Assembly: GCF_010725885.1 (NCBI RefSeq)
Contig: NZ_AP022600.1
Location: 6,076,001-6,140,000, forward strand
Direction of reading: 5' to 3'
Source of the DNA: Mycolicibacterium tokaiense
Lineage (GTDB): Bacteria; Actinomycetota; Actinomycetes; Mycobacteriales; Mycobacteriaceae
DNA length: 64,000 nucleotides
Positions within the stretch are counted from its first letter, which is position 1, and each line of letters begins with the position of its first letter. Under the pieces are notes generated by a model. The model was not told the DNA's origin. It ran no database searches and saw nothing but the letters and a program-made list of their open reading frames with translations. The position numbers and the translations under genes are program-made. This document shows positions 8,407-16,668 of this stretch, in pieces.

Positions 8407-10857
8407 TCAGCGGATCCGCGCGTTGGTCGGGTCGTAGAGCGGCTTGAGTGACACCGTGATCGGGAACAGCGTTCCGCCGACATTCACCTGATACCTGCCG
8501 TCGGCGATCCAGCCGGCGTCGATCACGGCGCCCCCGGCGCGCAGGTAGGCCAGTCCGACGCAGCCGCCGGTGGTCTCACCCCAGGCAGCGGAGGTGACCT
8601 GCCCCGCCACGGCCCCGTCGCGCACGATCAGCTCACCACCCCAGAGCATGGCCTCCGGATCATCGACCCGGAAGCTGACGCACTTCTTGCGTGGGCCTTC
8701 GGCTTTGGCCTTCTCCACCGCGTCACGGCCCAGGAAGTCGATGTCGGTCTTGAGCTTGCAGGCGAACAGCAGCCCGGCTTCGACGGGGTTCTCGCTGGGG
8801 GTGAGCTCCCGGCCGAAGGCGCGGTACCCCTTCTCCAGCCGCAGCGAGTCGATGGCGTAGTAGCCGCCCCGGTGGATCCCGAACCGCTCCCCCGCCGCCA
8901 GCAGATCCTCGTAGACCCCTACGGCGAACTCGGCGGGAACGTAGATTTCCCAGCCCAATTCACCCACGTAGGTGATACGGGTGGCGCGTACGGTCGCGTA
9001 ACCCAGTCCGATCTCGCGGCTGGTGCCGAAACCGAAGGCCGCATCGGAGAGGTCGGCATCGGTCAGCGTGGCCAGCACTTCCCGCGAGTGCGGCCCCATC
9101 ACGCCGAACACCGCATAGGCCGAGGTGACGTCCACGACGGTGGCGGTGAGGCCGTCCGGGATGTTCGTGCGGATGTGGTCCTTGTCCCGCTCGGTCGTGG
9201 CCGCGCTGGAGACGATCAGGAATTCCGTTGCGCCGGTACGGGTGACGGTGACATCCGACTCGTAGGTACCACGGGCGTTGAGCATGCCCGTGTAGACCGC
9301 ACGGCCGATCTCGACACCGACGTCGGCGGTGCACAGCCACTGCAGCGCGGCCTCGGCATCCGGACCCACCACCAGGTACTTCGAGAACGACGTCTGGTCG
9401 AACACCGTCACGCCGGTGCGCGTGGAAGTCTGCTCGGCGGCTGACCACGCCAGCCAGTTCGGCTTACCCCAGGTGTATTCGATCACCGGGTCGGTGCCGG
9501 CCGGGGCGAAGAAGTTGGCCCGTTCCCAGCCCATCCGGCTGCCGAAGTTCGCACCGGCCTGCACCAACAGGTGGTGCACCGGCGAGCGGCGGAACGGCCG
9601 CGCCGTCGTCATCTCGCGATTGGGCCAGGGCACCTCGTAGTGCAGTCCCAGGACCTCGGCCACCCTGTCGTGCAGCCACCGGTTGTTGCCGTTGAACGCT
9701 GCGAACCGGCGAATGTCGACGCCGGTCATGTCGCCGGTGGGAGCGCCGTTCACGATCCACTCCGCCAACGCCTTCCCGGCGCCCCCGGAGGTCGCGATGC
9801 CGACGGAGTTGAATCCGGCGCCGACGAAGAAGTTGGCGCATTCGGGGGCTTCGCCCAGAATGAACTGATTGTCCGGGGTGAAGCTCTCCGGGCCGTTGTA
9901 GAACTTCTTGATCCCGGTGACCTCGAGAGCCGGGATGCGGAGCAGGGCATTGTCCATCAGGATCTCGAAGTGGTCCCAATCCTCGTCCAGCAGCTGGAAT
10001 TCGAACGGGTAGGGGATCTTGTCGGGCGAGACCCAGGGCTTGGCCTCGGGTTCGAACCCTCCGATGACCAGCCCGCCGACCTCCTCCTTGAAGTAGGTGT
10101 AGCCGTCGGGGTCGCGCAGGATCGGCAGATCGGGATGCACACCGGCAATGTCTTCGCTCACCACATAGAAGTGTTCGGCCGAATGCAGCGGTACGTTGAC
10201 CCCGGCCATGGCTCCCACCTGCTTGGCCCACTGCCCGGCACAGTTCACCACGATCTCGGCCTCGATGTCCCCGGCGTCAGTCCGCACCCCGGTCACCCGT
10301 GCGTCATGGGTGAGAACGTCGAGCACCCGGGTCTTCTCGAACACCTGCGCACCCCGCATCCGGGCGCCCTTGGCCAGCGACATCGTCAGGTCGGTGGGAT
10401 TGGCCTTGCCGTCCCCCGGCAACCAGATGGCGCCCACCAGATCGTCGACCCGCATCACCGGGTAGTGCTCGAGCGCCTGCTCCGGGGTCAGCAATTCACA
10501 TTCCATGCCGTAGGCCGCGGCGTTGGCGACGGTGCGGCGCAGCTGGATCATCCGGTCTTCTGTGCGCGCGACGGTGACGCCGCCGCACTGCTTGTATCCG
10601 GCCGACAGACCGGTCTCGGACTCCAGCTCGGCGTAGAGCTGGGTCGAGTACTGCACGATGCGGGTGGCGCTCTCCGAGGCGCGCAGCTGCCCCACCAGAC
10701 CGGCGGCGTGCCAGGTGGTGCCCGACGACAGCTGACCCTGTTCCAGCAGAACGACGTCGGTGTAACCGAGTTTGGTGAGGTGGTAGGCGACGCTGGTGCC
10801 GATGACGCCGCCGCCGATGATGACGACGTGAGTGCGGCTGGGCAGGGTCTTGGACAT
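8407..10857 (-). CDS. Dimethylglycine/sarcosine dehydrogenase-type flavoprotein (DAO + GcvT domains), copy B
   Basis: The 816-residue protein has an N-terminal FAD (DAO-type) domain with IIGGGVIGTSVAYHL at residues 13-27 and TTWHAAGL around His50. That is the position of the histidine that covalently holds FAD in dimethylglycine dehydrogenases. The C-terminal half is a GcvT-like aminomethyltransferase fold that in relatives channels the methyl carbon to tetrahydrofolate. The start ATG at 10855-10857 follows the kinase gene by 10 bases. The longer frame to 11133 overlaps that gene and is rejected. It is third in the operon with copy A and the kinase. An N-methyl amine or amino acid is the likely substrate; which one cannot be told from sequence. 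Confidence 0.85.
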   Translation of the reverse strand: MSKTLPSRTHVVIIGGGVIGTSVAYHLTKLGYTDVVLLEQGQLSSGTTWHAAGLVGQLRASESATRIVQYSTQLYAELESETGLSAGYKQCGGVTVARTEDRMIQLRRTVANAAAYGMECELLTPEQALEHYPVMRVDDLVGAIWLPGDGKANPTDLTMSLAKGARMRGAQVFEKTRVLDVLTHDARVTGVRTDAGDIEAEIVVNCAGQWAKQVGAMAGVNVPLHSAEHFYVVSEDIAGVHPDLPILRDPDGYTYFKEEVGGLVIGGFEPEAKPWVSPDKIPYPFEFQLLDEDWDHFEILMDNALLRIPALEVTGIKKFYNGPESFTPDNQFILGEAPECANFFVGAGFNSVGIATSGGAGKALAEWIVNGAPTGDMTGVDIRRFAAFNGNNRWLHDRVAEVLGLHYEVPWPNREMTTARPFRRSPVHHLLVQAGANFGSRMGWERANFFAPAGTDPVIEYTWGKPNWLAWSAAEQTSTRTGVTVFDQTSFSKYLVVGPDAEAALQWLCTADVGVEIGRAVYTGMLNARGTYESDVTVTRTGATEFLIVSSAATTERDKDHIRTNIPDGLTATVVDVTSAYAVFGVMGPHSREVLATLTDADLSDAAFGFGTSREIGLGYATVRATRITYVGELGWEIYVPAEFAVGVYEDLLAAGERFGIHRGGYYAIDSLRLEKGYRAFGRELTPSENPVEAGLLFACKLKTDIDFLGRDAVEKAKAEGPRKKCVSFRVDDPEAMLWGGELIVRDGAVAGQVTSAAWGETTGGCVGLAYLRAGGAVIDAGWIADGRYQVNVGGTLFPITVSLKPLYDPTNARIR

Positions 10858-10867
10858 GGTTTCCTGT

Positions 10868-11788
10868 TCAGTCGGTTCTGGTGACGTCGGCGAGGAGCCG
10901 GGCGAAGTCCGGTCCGTTGAACTCGGCGATGGCGGCGTCGTAACGCTCCATCGCCCATTCCCAGAAATCGTATTCGATGGGGCACGAGGCATTTTGGATG
11001 CAGCCCCACAGGGTCCAGCCGTACTTCGCCACGATGCCCTGCAGCCGCGCTCGGGCGATCTTGTTGCGCAGTCGGGTTCCGTAGTACGCGGTGACCAGTT
11101 CGTCGAGCTGGTCCAGCGTGAGCCCGCACTCACTCCAGATGTTGCCCAATTCGAAGCAGGGATCGTTGTTGCCGGAGTACTCGTAGTCGATCAGCCAGAT
11201 CTTGTCGCCGTCCTCGACGAAGTTGGCGGCCAGCAGATCGTTGTTGCAGGGCACGGTGGTCTGATCGCCCACCCGTAGTGCGGCCTCGATGTCGGCGAAC
11301 TTGTCGGCGTACTTCAGGTAATCCGCAGGCATCGGGAAGCCGTTGTCCCGCACGGTCTTCAGGTATCCCGGCTGTCGTTCGAACATGTCGAAACGGCCGT
11401 GGAACCGGGGCCCGGCATGCAGGATCCGACAGCTGACCGCGGCTTTGGCGATCACGCCGGGACGTTGGAAGTCTGCGTTGGAGAGCGTCTTTCCGTCCAC
11501 GAACCCCAGGAGCAGGACCCCGATCTCGGGTCGGTAGTCGATCACGGGCGCACCGACGCCCGAGCGCTCGGCGGCGCGGGTGTTGTAGTGCTCCTGATCC
11601 CGGTCGATCTCCAGGAAGTTGGTGCTGGTGTCCGTGCAGCGGGCGACGAACCGCCCGGCGGCGGTGGTGACCTTGAAATTGCGGTTGGTCAACCCTCCGG
11701 AGAGTTCCACCACCTCGCGTGGTCCCGCCAGCGCCGGGAGCTGATCGAGCAGCGCGGTGACCTCAGCTTCGGTGGACAGAAACGACAT
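10868..11788 (-). CDS. Choline/ethanolamine-kinase-like (APH fold) phosphotransferase
   Basis: The 306-residue protein has aminoglycoside-phosphotransferase/choline-kinase architecture: a Gly-rich LSGGLTNRNFKV loop near residue 30, the catalytic-loop equivalent CNNDLLAANF (residues 181-190) and the metal-binding IDYEYSGNNDP (Asp201). The Brenner motif normally reads H-x-D; here the histidine position is Asn182, while Asp184 and Asn189 are kept. The ATG at 11786-11788 has an upstream GAGGAAG. A further 17 residues from an upstream ATG are unlikely. Sandwiched between two demethylating flavoproteins, it probably phosphorylates an amino-alcohol or methylated amine intermediate. Alternatively it handles an unrelated small alcohol. 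Confidence 0.8.
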   Translation of the reverse strand: MSFLSTEAEVTALLDQLPALAGPREVVELSGGLTNRNFKVTTAAGRFVARCTDTSTNFLEIDRDQEHYNTRAAERSGVGAPVIDYRPEIGVLLLGFVDGKTLSNADFQRPGVIAKAAVSCRILHAGPRFHGRFDMFERQPGYLKTVRDNGFPMPADYLKYADKFADIEAALRVGDQTTVPCNNDLLAANFVEDGDKIWLIDYEYSGNNDPCFELGNIWSECGLTLDQLDELVTAYYGTRLRNKIARARLQGIVAKYGWTLWGCIQNASCPIEYDFWEWAMERYDAAIAEFNGPDFARLLADVTRTD

Positions 11789-11846
11789 ACGCACTTCCTC
11801 GCGGCCGGCGGACGGTCCGCACCACTGTATCGCCGACACAAATCAA

Positions 11847-11858
11847 AGGTCTAGACAT
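11847..11858. promoter_or_regulatory. Candidate HutC/GntR operator (GTCTAGAC core)
   Basis: A perfect 8-base palindrome GTCTAGAC (11849-11856) lies between copy A and the kinase gene. Aligned to the TGGTCTAGACCA operator used by DasR-type GntR/HutC regulators, it matches 9 of 12 positions. A HutC-family gene lies in the same island, so this is a likely target that would control an internal promoter. Confidence 0.5.
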
Positions 11859-11874
11859 TCACGTAACAGTCGTG

Positions 11875-14277
11875 TCAAAGCCTGACCCGGGCACCGGCCG
11901 GGTCGTAGAGCGGACCGTTGAGCATGGCCGCCGGGTACCGGACGTTCATCACCTCCACCTCGAACTCGCCCGCGTTGACGCCCGTCGGCAGGTACGCCGA
12001 GAACGACGTGGTGCCGATGGTGTGGCCGTAACCGGCACTGCGCACACTCGCCCGGGTGTCGGTCGGGATGTGCACCAGCATCTCGCCGCCGTGCATCACC
12101 ACGTCGGCATCGGTGCGGAACCAGTGCAACTGCTGCCGGGGACCGGTGGCAGCGATGGCCCGCAGAGCCGGCCCTGCCAGCAGCGCCGGCTTGTCGATCT
12201 TGACCCGGGCCGCCAGCCCGACCTCGAAGGGATTGTTGTCCGCCCGCAGATCCGCGGCCCAGGCCAGGTACTGCTTCTCCAGCCGCAGGCTCTCCACCGC
12301 ACGGTACCCGACGTCCCGAAGTCCGTGCCGGGCACCGGCTTCCATTAGTTTGTCGTACACGTCGAGGACGTATTCACTGGCGATGTGCAGCTCCCAGCCC
12401 AGTTCGCCCACGTAGGTGGTACGCAGTGCCAGCACCGGCGCCCACCCGACATCGGTCCTGCGCGCCGTCATGTACGCGCCGGTGAAGCTGTCGGTGGACA
12501 CGGCCGTGAGCAGCTCGCGCGACTTCGGTCCGCAGACGTTGAGCACGCCGTAGGCGGAGGTGACGTCGATGATCACCACCGACCCGTCGGTGGGCGCGTT
12601 CTGGAGCAGGAAGGTGACATCGTGGCGGCCGAATCCGCTGCCGGTGACCAGATAGAACAGGTCCGGGGCCAGCCGGGTGATGGTCACGTCGGCCTCGATA
12701 CCACCGCGCACGTTGAGCAGCTGCGTGTAGACCACTTTGCCGACGGCGGTGTCCATGTCGGCACCGGCCACCCGCTGCAGCAGGGCCAGCGCACCGGCCC
12801 CCCTGACCTCGAATTTCGAGAAGGAGCTCTGGTCGACGATACCGACGCCGGTACGCACCGCGTGATGTTCGGCGGCGATGTACTCCCAGGCATTGCTGCG
12901 GCCGAAGGTGGGGACCTCCTCGGTGCCGGTGTTGTCGGGGTCGAACCAGTTGGCTCGCTCGTAGCCGAACTTGGCGCCGAACACCGCGCCCCGTTGGTGC
13001 AGCCGGTCGTAGATCGCGCTACGTCGTTGTCCGCGTGGCGGGTTGGCGGCCCGGTTGGGGAAGGCGATCGAGTAGTAGTGCCCGTAGGCCTGCACCGAGG
13101 CCAGGTCCAGCACGGTCGGCACATTCTGCGGCCCCCCGAAGCGCCGCACGTCGAAGTGCCACAGATCCAGGCCGGGATCACCGTCGACGATCCAGTTCGC
13201 CATCGCGTCACCCGCACCGCCGGCGGCGGCGATGCCCGCGGAGAACCCGCAGCACTGGAAGAAGTTGTCGAGGTCCTCGGTGAGGCCCATCAGCGGCTCG
13301 GCGTCGGGCGAGAATGGGATGGGGCCATTGACCCAGGTGCGAATTCCCATGTCGCCGAACGCAGGCAGCCGGTTGGCGGCACCCTCGGCGATGCCTTCGA
13401 AGCGGTCGTGATCCGGCGTGAACAGCTCCGGCCCGAGGTCGCGCGGGATGGTGCGCCAACACGCCCGGGTGCCCTCTTCCCAGCCGCCCACCACCAGGGC
13501 GCCGGCCTCGGGCTTGAGGTAGAAGCGGGCGTCGGGGTCCCGGAAGGTGGGCAGGTCGGCCGGCAGATCGCCGAACTTCTCGGTCACCACGTACTGGTGC
13601 TCGACGGCGTTGACGGCGACGTCCACACCGGCCAGCCGGGCCGTCTCCGCGCCCCACATGCCGGTGGCGTTGACCACCACGTCGCACTCGATGCGCCCCT
13701 GGTCGGTGAGCAGTGCGGTGACGCGCCGGCCGGTGCGCTCGACTCCGGTGACCCGGCACTGCTGGACGATTCGCACCCCGGCCGCGCGGGCGCCGGCGGC
13801 GAAGGAGAAGGTGAGCTGGCTGGGGTCGACGTACCCGTCGGTGGGGGTCCAGGTGGCGCCGTGGACGCCATCGGTGTTGAGCAGCGGGAAGATTCGCTTC
13901 GCCTCCGCAGGATCCACCAGGTGGATGTCGAAGCCGTAGCTCTTGCCCTGGGTGTAGACCCGCTGCAGTTCTTCCCAGCGTTGCGGACTGGAGGCCACCC
14001 GGAGCCCGCCGACCCCGTGCCAGCCGGTGGCGTATCCGGTGGCGGATTCCAGCGTCTGATAGGTCTGCACGCTTTTCTGCATCAGCTGGGTGAGGCTGGA
14101 ACTACTGCGCAGCTGGCCCACCAGACCCGCGGCATGCCAGGTGCTGCCCTCGGTCAGGGACCGCCGCTCCACCACGGTGACGTCGGTCTTGCCGCGCTGG
14201 GCCAGGTGATAGGCGACGCTGACGCCCACGACCCCGCCACCGATGATCACGATCTCACTGCGGCCGGGAAGGCCCAT
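11875..14277 (-). CDS. Dimethylglycine/sarcosine dehydrogenase-type flavoprotein (DAO + GcvT domains), copy A
   Basis: The 800-residue paralogue of copy B has the same order of domains. The FAD-binding IIGGGVVGVSVAYHL is at residues 11-25 and STWHAAGLVG at 45-54, with His48 as the probable covalent FAD site. The C-terminal folate-binding GcvT-like half carries VDQSSFSKFEV and TYVGELGWELHI. It is the first gene of the minus-strand operon (A, kinase, B) and is divergent from the HAD gene across 92 bases that contain an operator-like sequence. The two copies are clearly diverged, so they may act on successive N-methyl substrates, but this is inference. An ATG at 14275-14277 with GGA six bases upstream is the start. 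Confidence 0.85.
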   Translation of the reverse strand: MGLPGRSEIVIIGGGVVGVSVAYHLAQRGKTDVTVVERRSLTEGSTWHAAGLVGQLRSSSSLTQLMQKSVQTYQTLESATGYATGWHGVGGLRVASSPQRWEELQRVYTQGKSYGFDIHLVDPAEAKRIFPLLNTDGVHGATWTPTDGYVDPSQLTFSFAAGARAAGVRIVQQCRVTGVERTGRRVTALLTDQGRIECDVVVNATGMWGAETARLAGVDVAVNAVEHQYVVTEKFGDLPADLPTFRDPDARFYLKPEAGALVVGGWEEGTRACWRTIPRDLGPELFTPDHDRFEGIAEGAANRLPAFGDMGIRTWVNGPIPFSPDAEPLMGLTEDLDNFFQCCGFSAGIAAAGGAGDAMANWIVDGDPGLDLWHFDVRRFGGPQNVPTVLDLASVQAYGHYYSIAFPNRAANPPRGQRRSAIYDRLHQRGAVFGAKFGYERANWFDPDNTGTEEVPTFGRSNAWEYIAAEHHAVRTGVGIVDQSSFSKFEVRGAGALALLQRVAGADMDTAVGKVVYTQLLNVRGGIEADVTITRLAPDLFYLVTGSGFGRHDVTFLLQNAPTDGSVVIIDVTSAYGVLNVCGPKSRELLTAVSTDSFTGAYMTARRTDVGWAPVLALRTTYVGELGWELHIASEYVLDVYDKLMEAGARHGLRDVGYRAVESLRLEKQYLAWAADLRADNNPFEVGLAARVKIDKPALLAGPALRAIAATGPRQQLHWFRTDADVVMHGGEMLVHIPTDTRASVRSAGYGHTIGTTSFSAYLPTGVNAGEFEVEVMNVRYPAAMLNGPLYDPAGARVRL

Positions 14278-14321
14278 TGTCGTCCACTTTCACGCCGAGG
14301 TGTGTTGTGACCTGATGTTAA

Positions 14322-14333
14322 AAGACTAGACCA
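14322..14333. promoter_or_regulatory. Candidate HutC/GntR operator in the divergent promoter
   Basis: The plus strand reads AAGACTAGACCA, matching the TGGTCTAGACCA consensus of HutC-subfamily regulators at 9 of 12 positions. It sits in the 92-base gap between the divergent copy A flavoprotein and the HAD gene. It resembles the palindrome at 11849-11856. Shared control by the GntR protein encoded at 15065-15862 is inferred. Confidence 0.5.
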
Positions 14334-14369
14334 TTGACCGCAGGGTGAGCAGATGGTTGGCTCGCCGGT

Positions 14370-15080
14370 GTGGACGTCGTCGAGCACTGGGCACAGACCG
14401 CCTCACCCGCGGTGATCTTCGATTTCAACGGCACGCTCTCCGATGACGAACCGATCCTGTTCGACATCTTCAGCGAGCTCTTCCGCACCCACCTCGGCTG
14501 GACCATGACCGCACAGGACTACCGCACCGAGCTGCTCGGGAAGTCCGACCGCGAGATCATCGCCCACGCCCATGCGCGGCACGGCCGCCCCGACGCACCC
14601 AGCGTCGACGAACTGCTGACGTTGCGTCATGGCCGTTACAAAGACCGGGTGGCCGACCACAACCCGATCACCGAACCCGCGGTGGCGCTGGTCGAACTGC
14701 TTGTCTCCGAAGATATTCCGGTGGCGATCGTGACCGGCGCCCAACGTGACGACGTGCTGGCGGTGCTGGAACACAGTCCGGTGGGCCCGTGGATTCCCAT
14801 CCTGATCGCCGAGGAGGACGTGGCCCAGGGCAAGCCCCACCCCGAGGGTTATCTGACGGCGGCGAGGCTGCTGCAACGCGACCCGGGCGACATCCTGGTG
14901 TTCGAGGATTCCGTACCCGGGGTGCTGGCCGCCCGCGCCGCCGGGATGCCTTGTATTGCCGTGAGCAGCGACCCGAGCCCGCAACTACGCGAAATCGCCC
15001 CCACCGTCGTCCCCGCGCTGTCCCCCGACCTGGTGGCGCAGGCCCTGGCGCGGCGGGCCGGGCGTCACGACGCCGGATAG
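14370..15080 (+). CDS. HAD-superfamily hydrolase (beta-phosphoglucomutase/phosphatase subgroup)
   Basis: The 236-residue HAD protein has motif I VIFDFNGTLSD (Asp18 nucleophile), motif II VTGA, the motif III lysine in GKPHPEGY and motif IV VFEDSVPGV. In the usual DxDGT motif the second Asp is the acid/base; here it is Asn20 (DFNGT), seen in some HAD subgroups. The GTG at 14370 is the only reasonable start in frame. The gene is divergent from the flavoprotein operon, and its 3' end overlaps the convergent GntR gene by 16 bases. Removing phosphate from a product of the neighbouring kinase pathway is a reasonable guess. Confidence 0.8.
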   Translation: MDVVEHWAQTASPAVIFDFNGTLSDDEPILFDIFSELFRTHLGWTMTAQDYRTELLGKSDREIIAHAHARHGRPDAPSVDELLTLRHGRYKDRVADHNPITEPAVALVELLVSEDIPVAIVTGAQRDDVLAVLEHSPVGPWIPILIAEEDVAQGKPHPEGYLTAARLLQRDPGDILVFEDSVPGVLAARAAGMPCIAVSSDPSPQLREIAPTVVPALSPDLVAQALARRAGRHDAG

Positions 15081-15862
15081 GTGTCGACGCGGCCCTGGCT
15101 GTCGCTGTCCACCCGCGACTTGATCCGGATGCGGCTGCGGTCGGAGCGGTGGTGGTCGCGGGAAAACTCCACGGGTACACCGCTTTCGGTGTACGACGTC
15201 CTGGTGATCAGCAGCAGCGGGAAGCCCGGGTCGACCTGCAGGATCTCGGCCTCCTGATCACCTGCCACGGTGGCCTCGATGTGCTCGTCGGCGGTGAACG
15301 GCGCGGCGCCGTACTCGCGCATGACGGCATAGAGCGATCCGGTGAGCGTCGCGGTGAGCAGACCCGGGAAGATCTCCGCGGGAAAGTAGGTCTCCTCCAG
15401 CACGATCGGCTCGCCGTTGGCCAACCGGGCGCGCAGCACCTCGTGCACCTGCTGCCCGCGCTTGAGTTCGAGCCGGTGGCGAACGTCGCCGTCGGCACGT
15501 CGGGTGGTGGCGCGCAGCACCTGCGCGCCGGCCTCGACGTGGATCCGGCGCATCTGCTCGGTGAATCCGGGCAGACCCGCATGGTCGAACTCGAAGCGCG
15601 GGGTGGCCACGAAGTTGCCCCCGAACCGGCCGCGCCTACGGTCGATCAAGCCCTTGGCCTCGATGGCACTGAGCGCTTGGCGCAGCGTCATTCGGCTGAC
15701 ACCCAGCGCCTGGGCGATCTCGATCTCCGACGGCAGCTTGTCCCCCGGCTCGAGGGCGCGCGAGACGATCAGGCGCTCCAACCAGTGCCCTATCCGGGTG
15801 TGCGCAGGCAGCTCACCGGCACCGGTCAGGTCCGGGCGGACCGCCAGCACCGGATCGGCCAT
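15065..15862 (-). CDS. GntR-family transcriptional regulator, HutC subfamily
   Basis: The N-terminal winged helix contains LPSEIEIAQALGVSRMTLRQALSAIEAKGLIDRR, read in pieces. The C-terminal UTRA effector domain ends in FSRDHHRSDRSRIRI. Starting at the ATG at 15860-15862 gives 265 residues; an in-frame GTG at 15875-15877 would add five. HutC-type proteins bind GTCTAGAC-like palindromes and respond to small ligands, often phosphorylated ones. Two such sequences lie in the flavoprotein operon and its divergent promoter, so this is the probable local repressor. It converges on and overlaps the HAD gene. Confidence 0.88.
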   Translation of the reverse strand: MADPVLAVRPDLTGAGELPAHTRIGHWLERLIVSRALEPGDKLPSEIEIAQALGVSRMTLRQALSAIEAKGLIDRRRGRFGGNFVATPRFEFDHAGLPGFTEQMRRIHVEAGAQVLRATTRRADGDVRHRLELKRGQQVHEVLRARLANGEPIVLEETYFPAEIFPGLLTATLTGSLYAVMREYGAAPFTADEHIEATVAGDQEAEILQVDPGFPLLLITRTSYTESGVPVEFSRDHHRSDRSRIRIKSRVDSDSQGRVDTYPAS

Positions 15863-15877
15863 GCTCAACGCTCGCAC

Positions 15878-16220
15878 GGGGGCAGTCTAAGGCGCGGGCC
15901 CACCGAGGTGGTCACACCACCGCTGGGGTGCCCCCTACAGCTGCATCGTGTCTACGGAATCCGCATATTGATGCGTTTCAGTCGACGGATATCGCGGCCG
16001 CTCCAGCTGCACTTTTGGCTTTACACCTGCGTCAACCTGAGCTTTTTAAGGGTTTACGCGAAGGTGTGTACCCGGTGCGGAATCCGCAGTAAATTTGACC
16101 GCAGGTTGATGGTCCAGCCTTGTGTTCAGGTACTGTGGCGACGCGGTTTGTCGCCGTTTCCACACGAACCGCTCGTACGCGTGCGGCTCGCCAGTTTCTT
16201 CACAACAGGTAGGGGGCTTC
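15878..16220. other. AT-richer intergenic region with repeats, upstream of the STAS gene
   Basis: No gene is visible in these 343 bases. There is a small dyad GGTGGT-CAC-ACCACC (15907-15921) and an 11-base direct repeat CGGAATCCGCA at 15955-15965 and 16078-16088. The second copy is part of the perfect palindrome GCGGAATCCGC (16077-16087). A weak promoter, TTGATG (16106-16111) with TACTGT (16131-16136) and a 19-base spacer, could serve the STAS gene. The repeats look like protein-binding sites, but no regulator can be named. Confidence 0.4.
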
Positions 16221-16667
16221 ATGCCCGGTTCCGGCACCACCCGGTTGTACCGTCCGGATCCCACGTCAGCAGAAGCCGCCAAGCAGTGCGGTGCAGCCGT
16301 TTTCGCCGTTCACCGTCGCAACCCGTTGCGCACCGAGATCACCGTCACCGGTGATATCGACGCTGCCAACGGCCGCGCCCTGGGGCACTATGTCGAACGG
16401 CACACCGGCACGAACACGCAGCTGCTGCTGGACCTGCGCGCCGTCGATTTCTTCGGCAGTCAAGGCTTCACCGCGCTCTTCTACATCAGCGTGCACTGCT
16501 CGCGCAGCGACGTCGACTGGATCCTGCTGGGCAGCCCCCCGGTGCGGCGCCTGCTGTCGATCTGCGATCCCGAGGGTGAACTCCCACTGGCCGCCGACTT
16601 CGAGACTGCCATCGCACGCCTCAACCAGCAGGCCCGCCGACGGCTGCGGGCGGCCTTCGCGGGCTGA
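16221..16667 (+). CDS. STAS-domain protein (anti-sigma-factor antagonist-like)
   Basis: The 148-residue protein has a single STAS domain. The beta-strand/helix unit LLLDLRAVDFFGSQGFTALF matches the region that in SpoIIAA carries the regulatory serine. Here the residues are Gly-Ser80-Gln81-Gly, so the canonical phosphoserine position next to the glycine is glutamine. Phospho-control may be absent or use Ser80. The ATG at 16221 has AGGGGG just upstream; the frame extends 33 codons further without support. No partner kinase or sigma factor gene is adjacent. A role in sigma-factor signalling, as for mycobacterial RsfA/RsfB relatives, is inferred. Confidence 0.8.
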   Translation: MPGSGTTRLYRPDPTSAEAAKQCGAAVFAVHRRNPLRTEITVTGDIDAANGRALGHYVERHTGTNTQLLLDLRAVDFFGSQGFTALFYISVHCSRSDVDWILLGSPPVRRLLSICDPEGELPLAADFETAIARLNQQARRRLRAAFAG

Positions 16668-16668
16668 T

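Noticed and set aside
10858..11133. N-terminal extension of the copy B flavoprotein (frame open to 11133)
   Set aside because: It lies wholly inside the kinase gene and has low-complexity shadow composition; the FAD loop begins right after the ATG at 10857.
15880..15900. Third HutC-type site upstream of the GntR gene (GTCTAAG)
   Set aside because: Only a half-site match; not distinguishable from chance.
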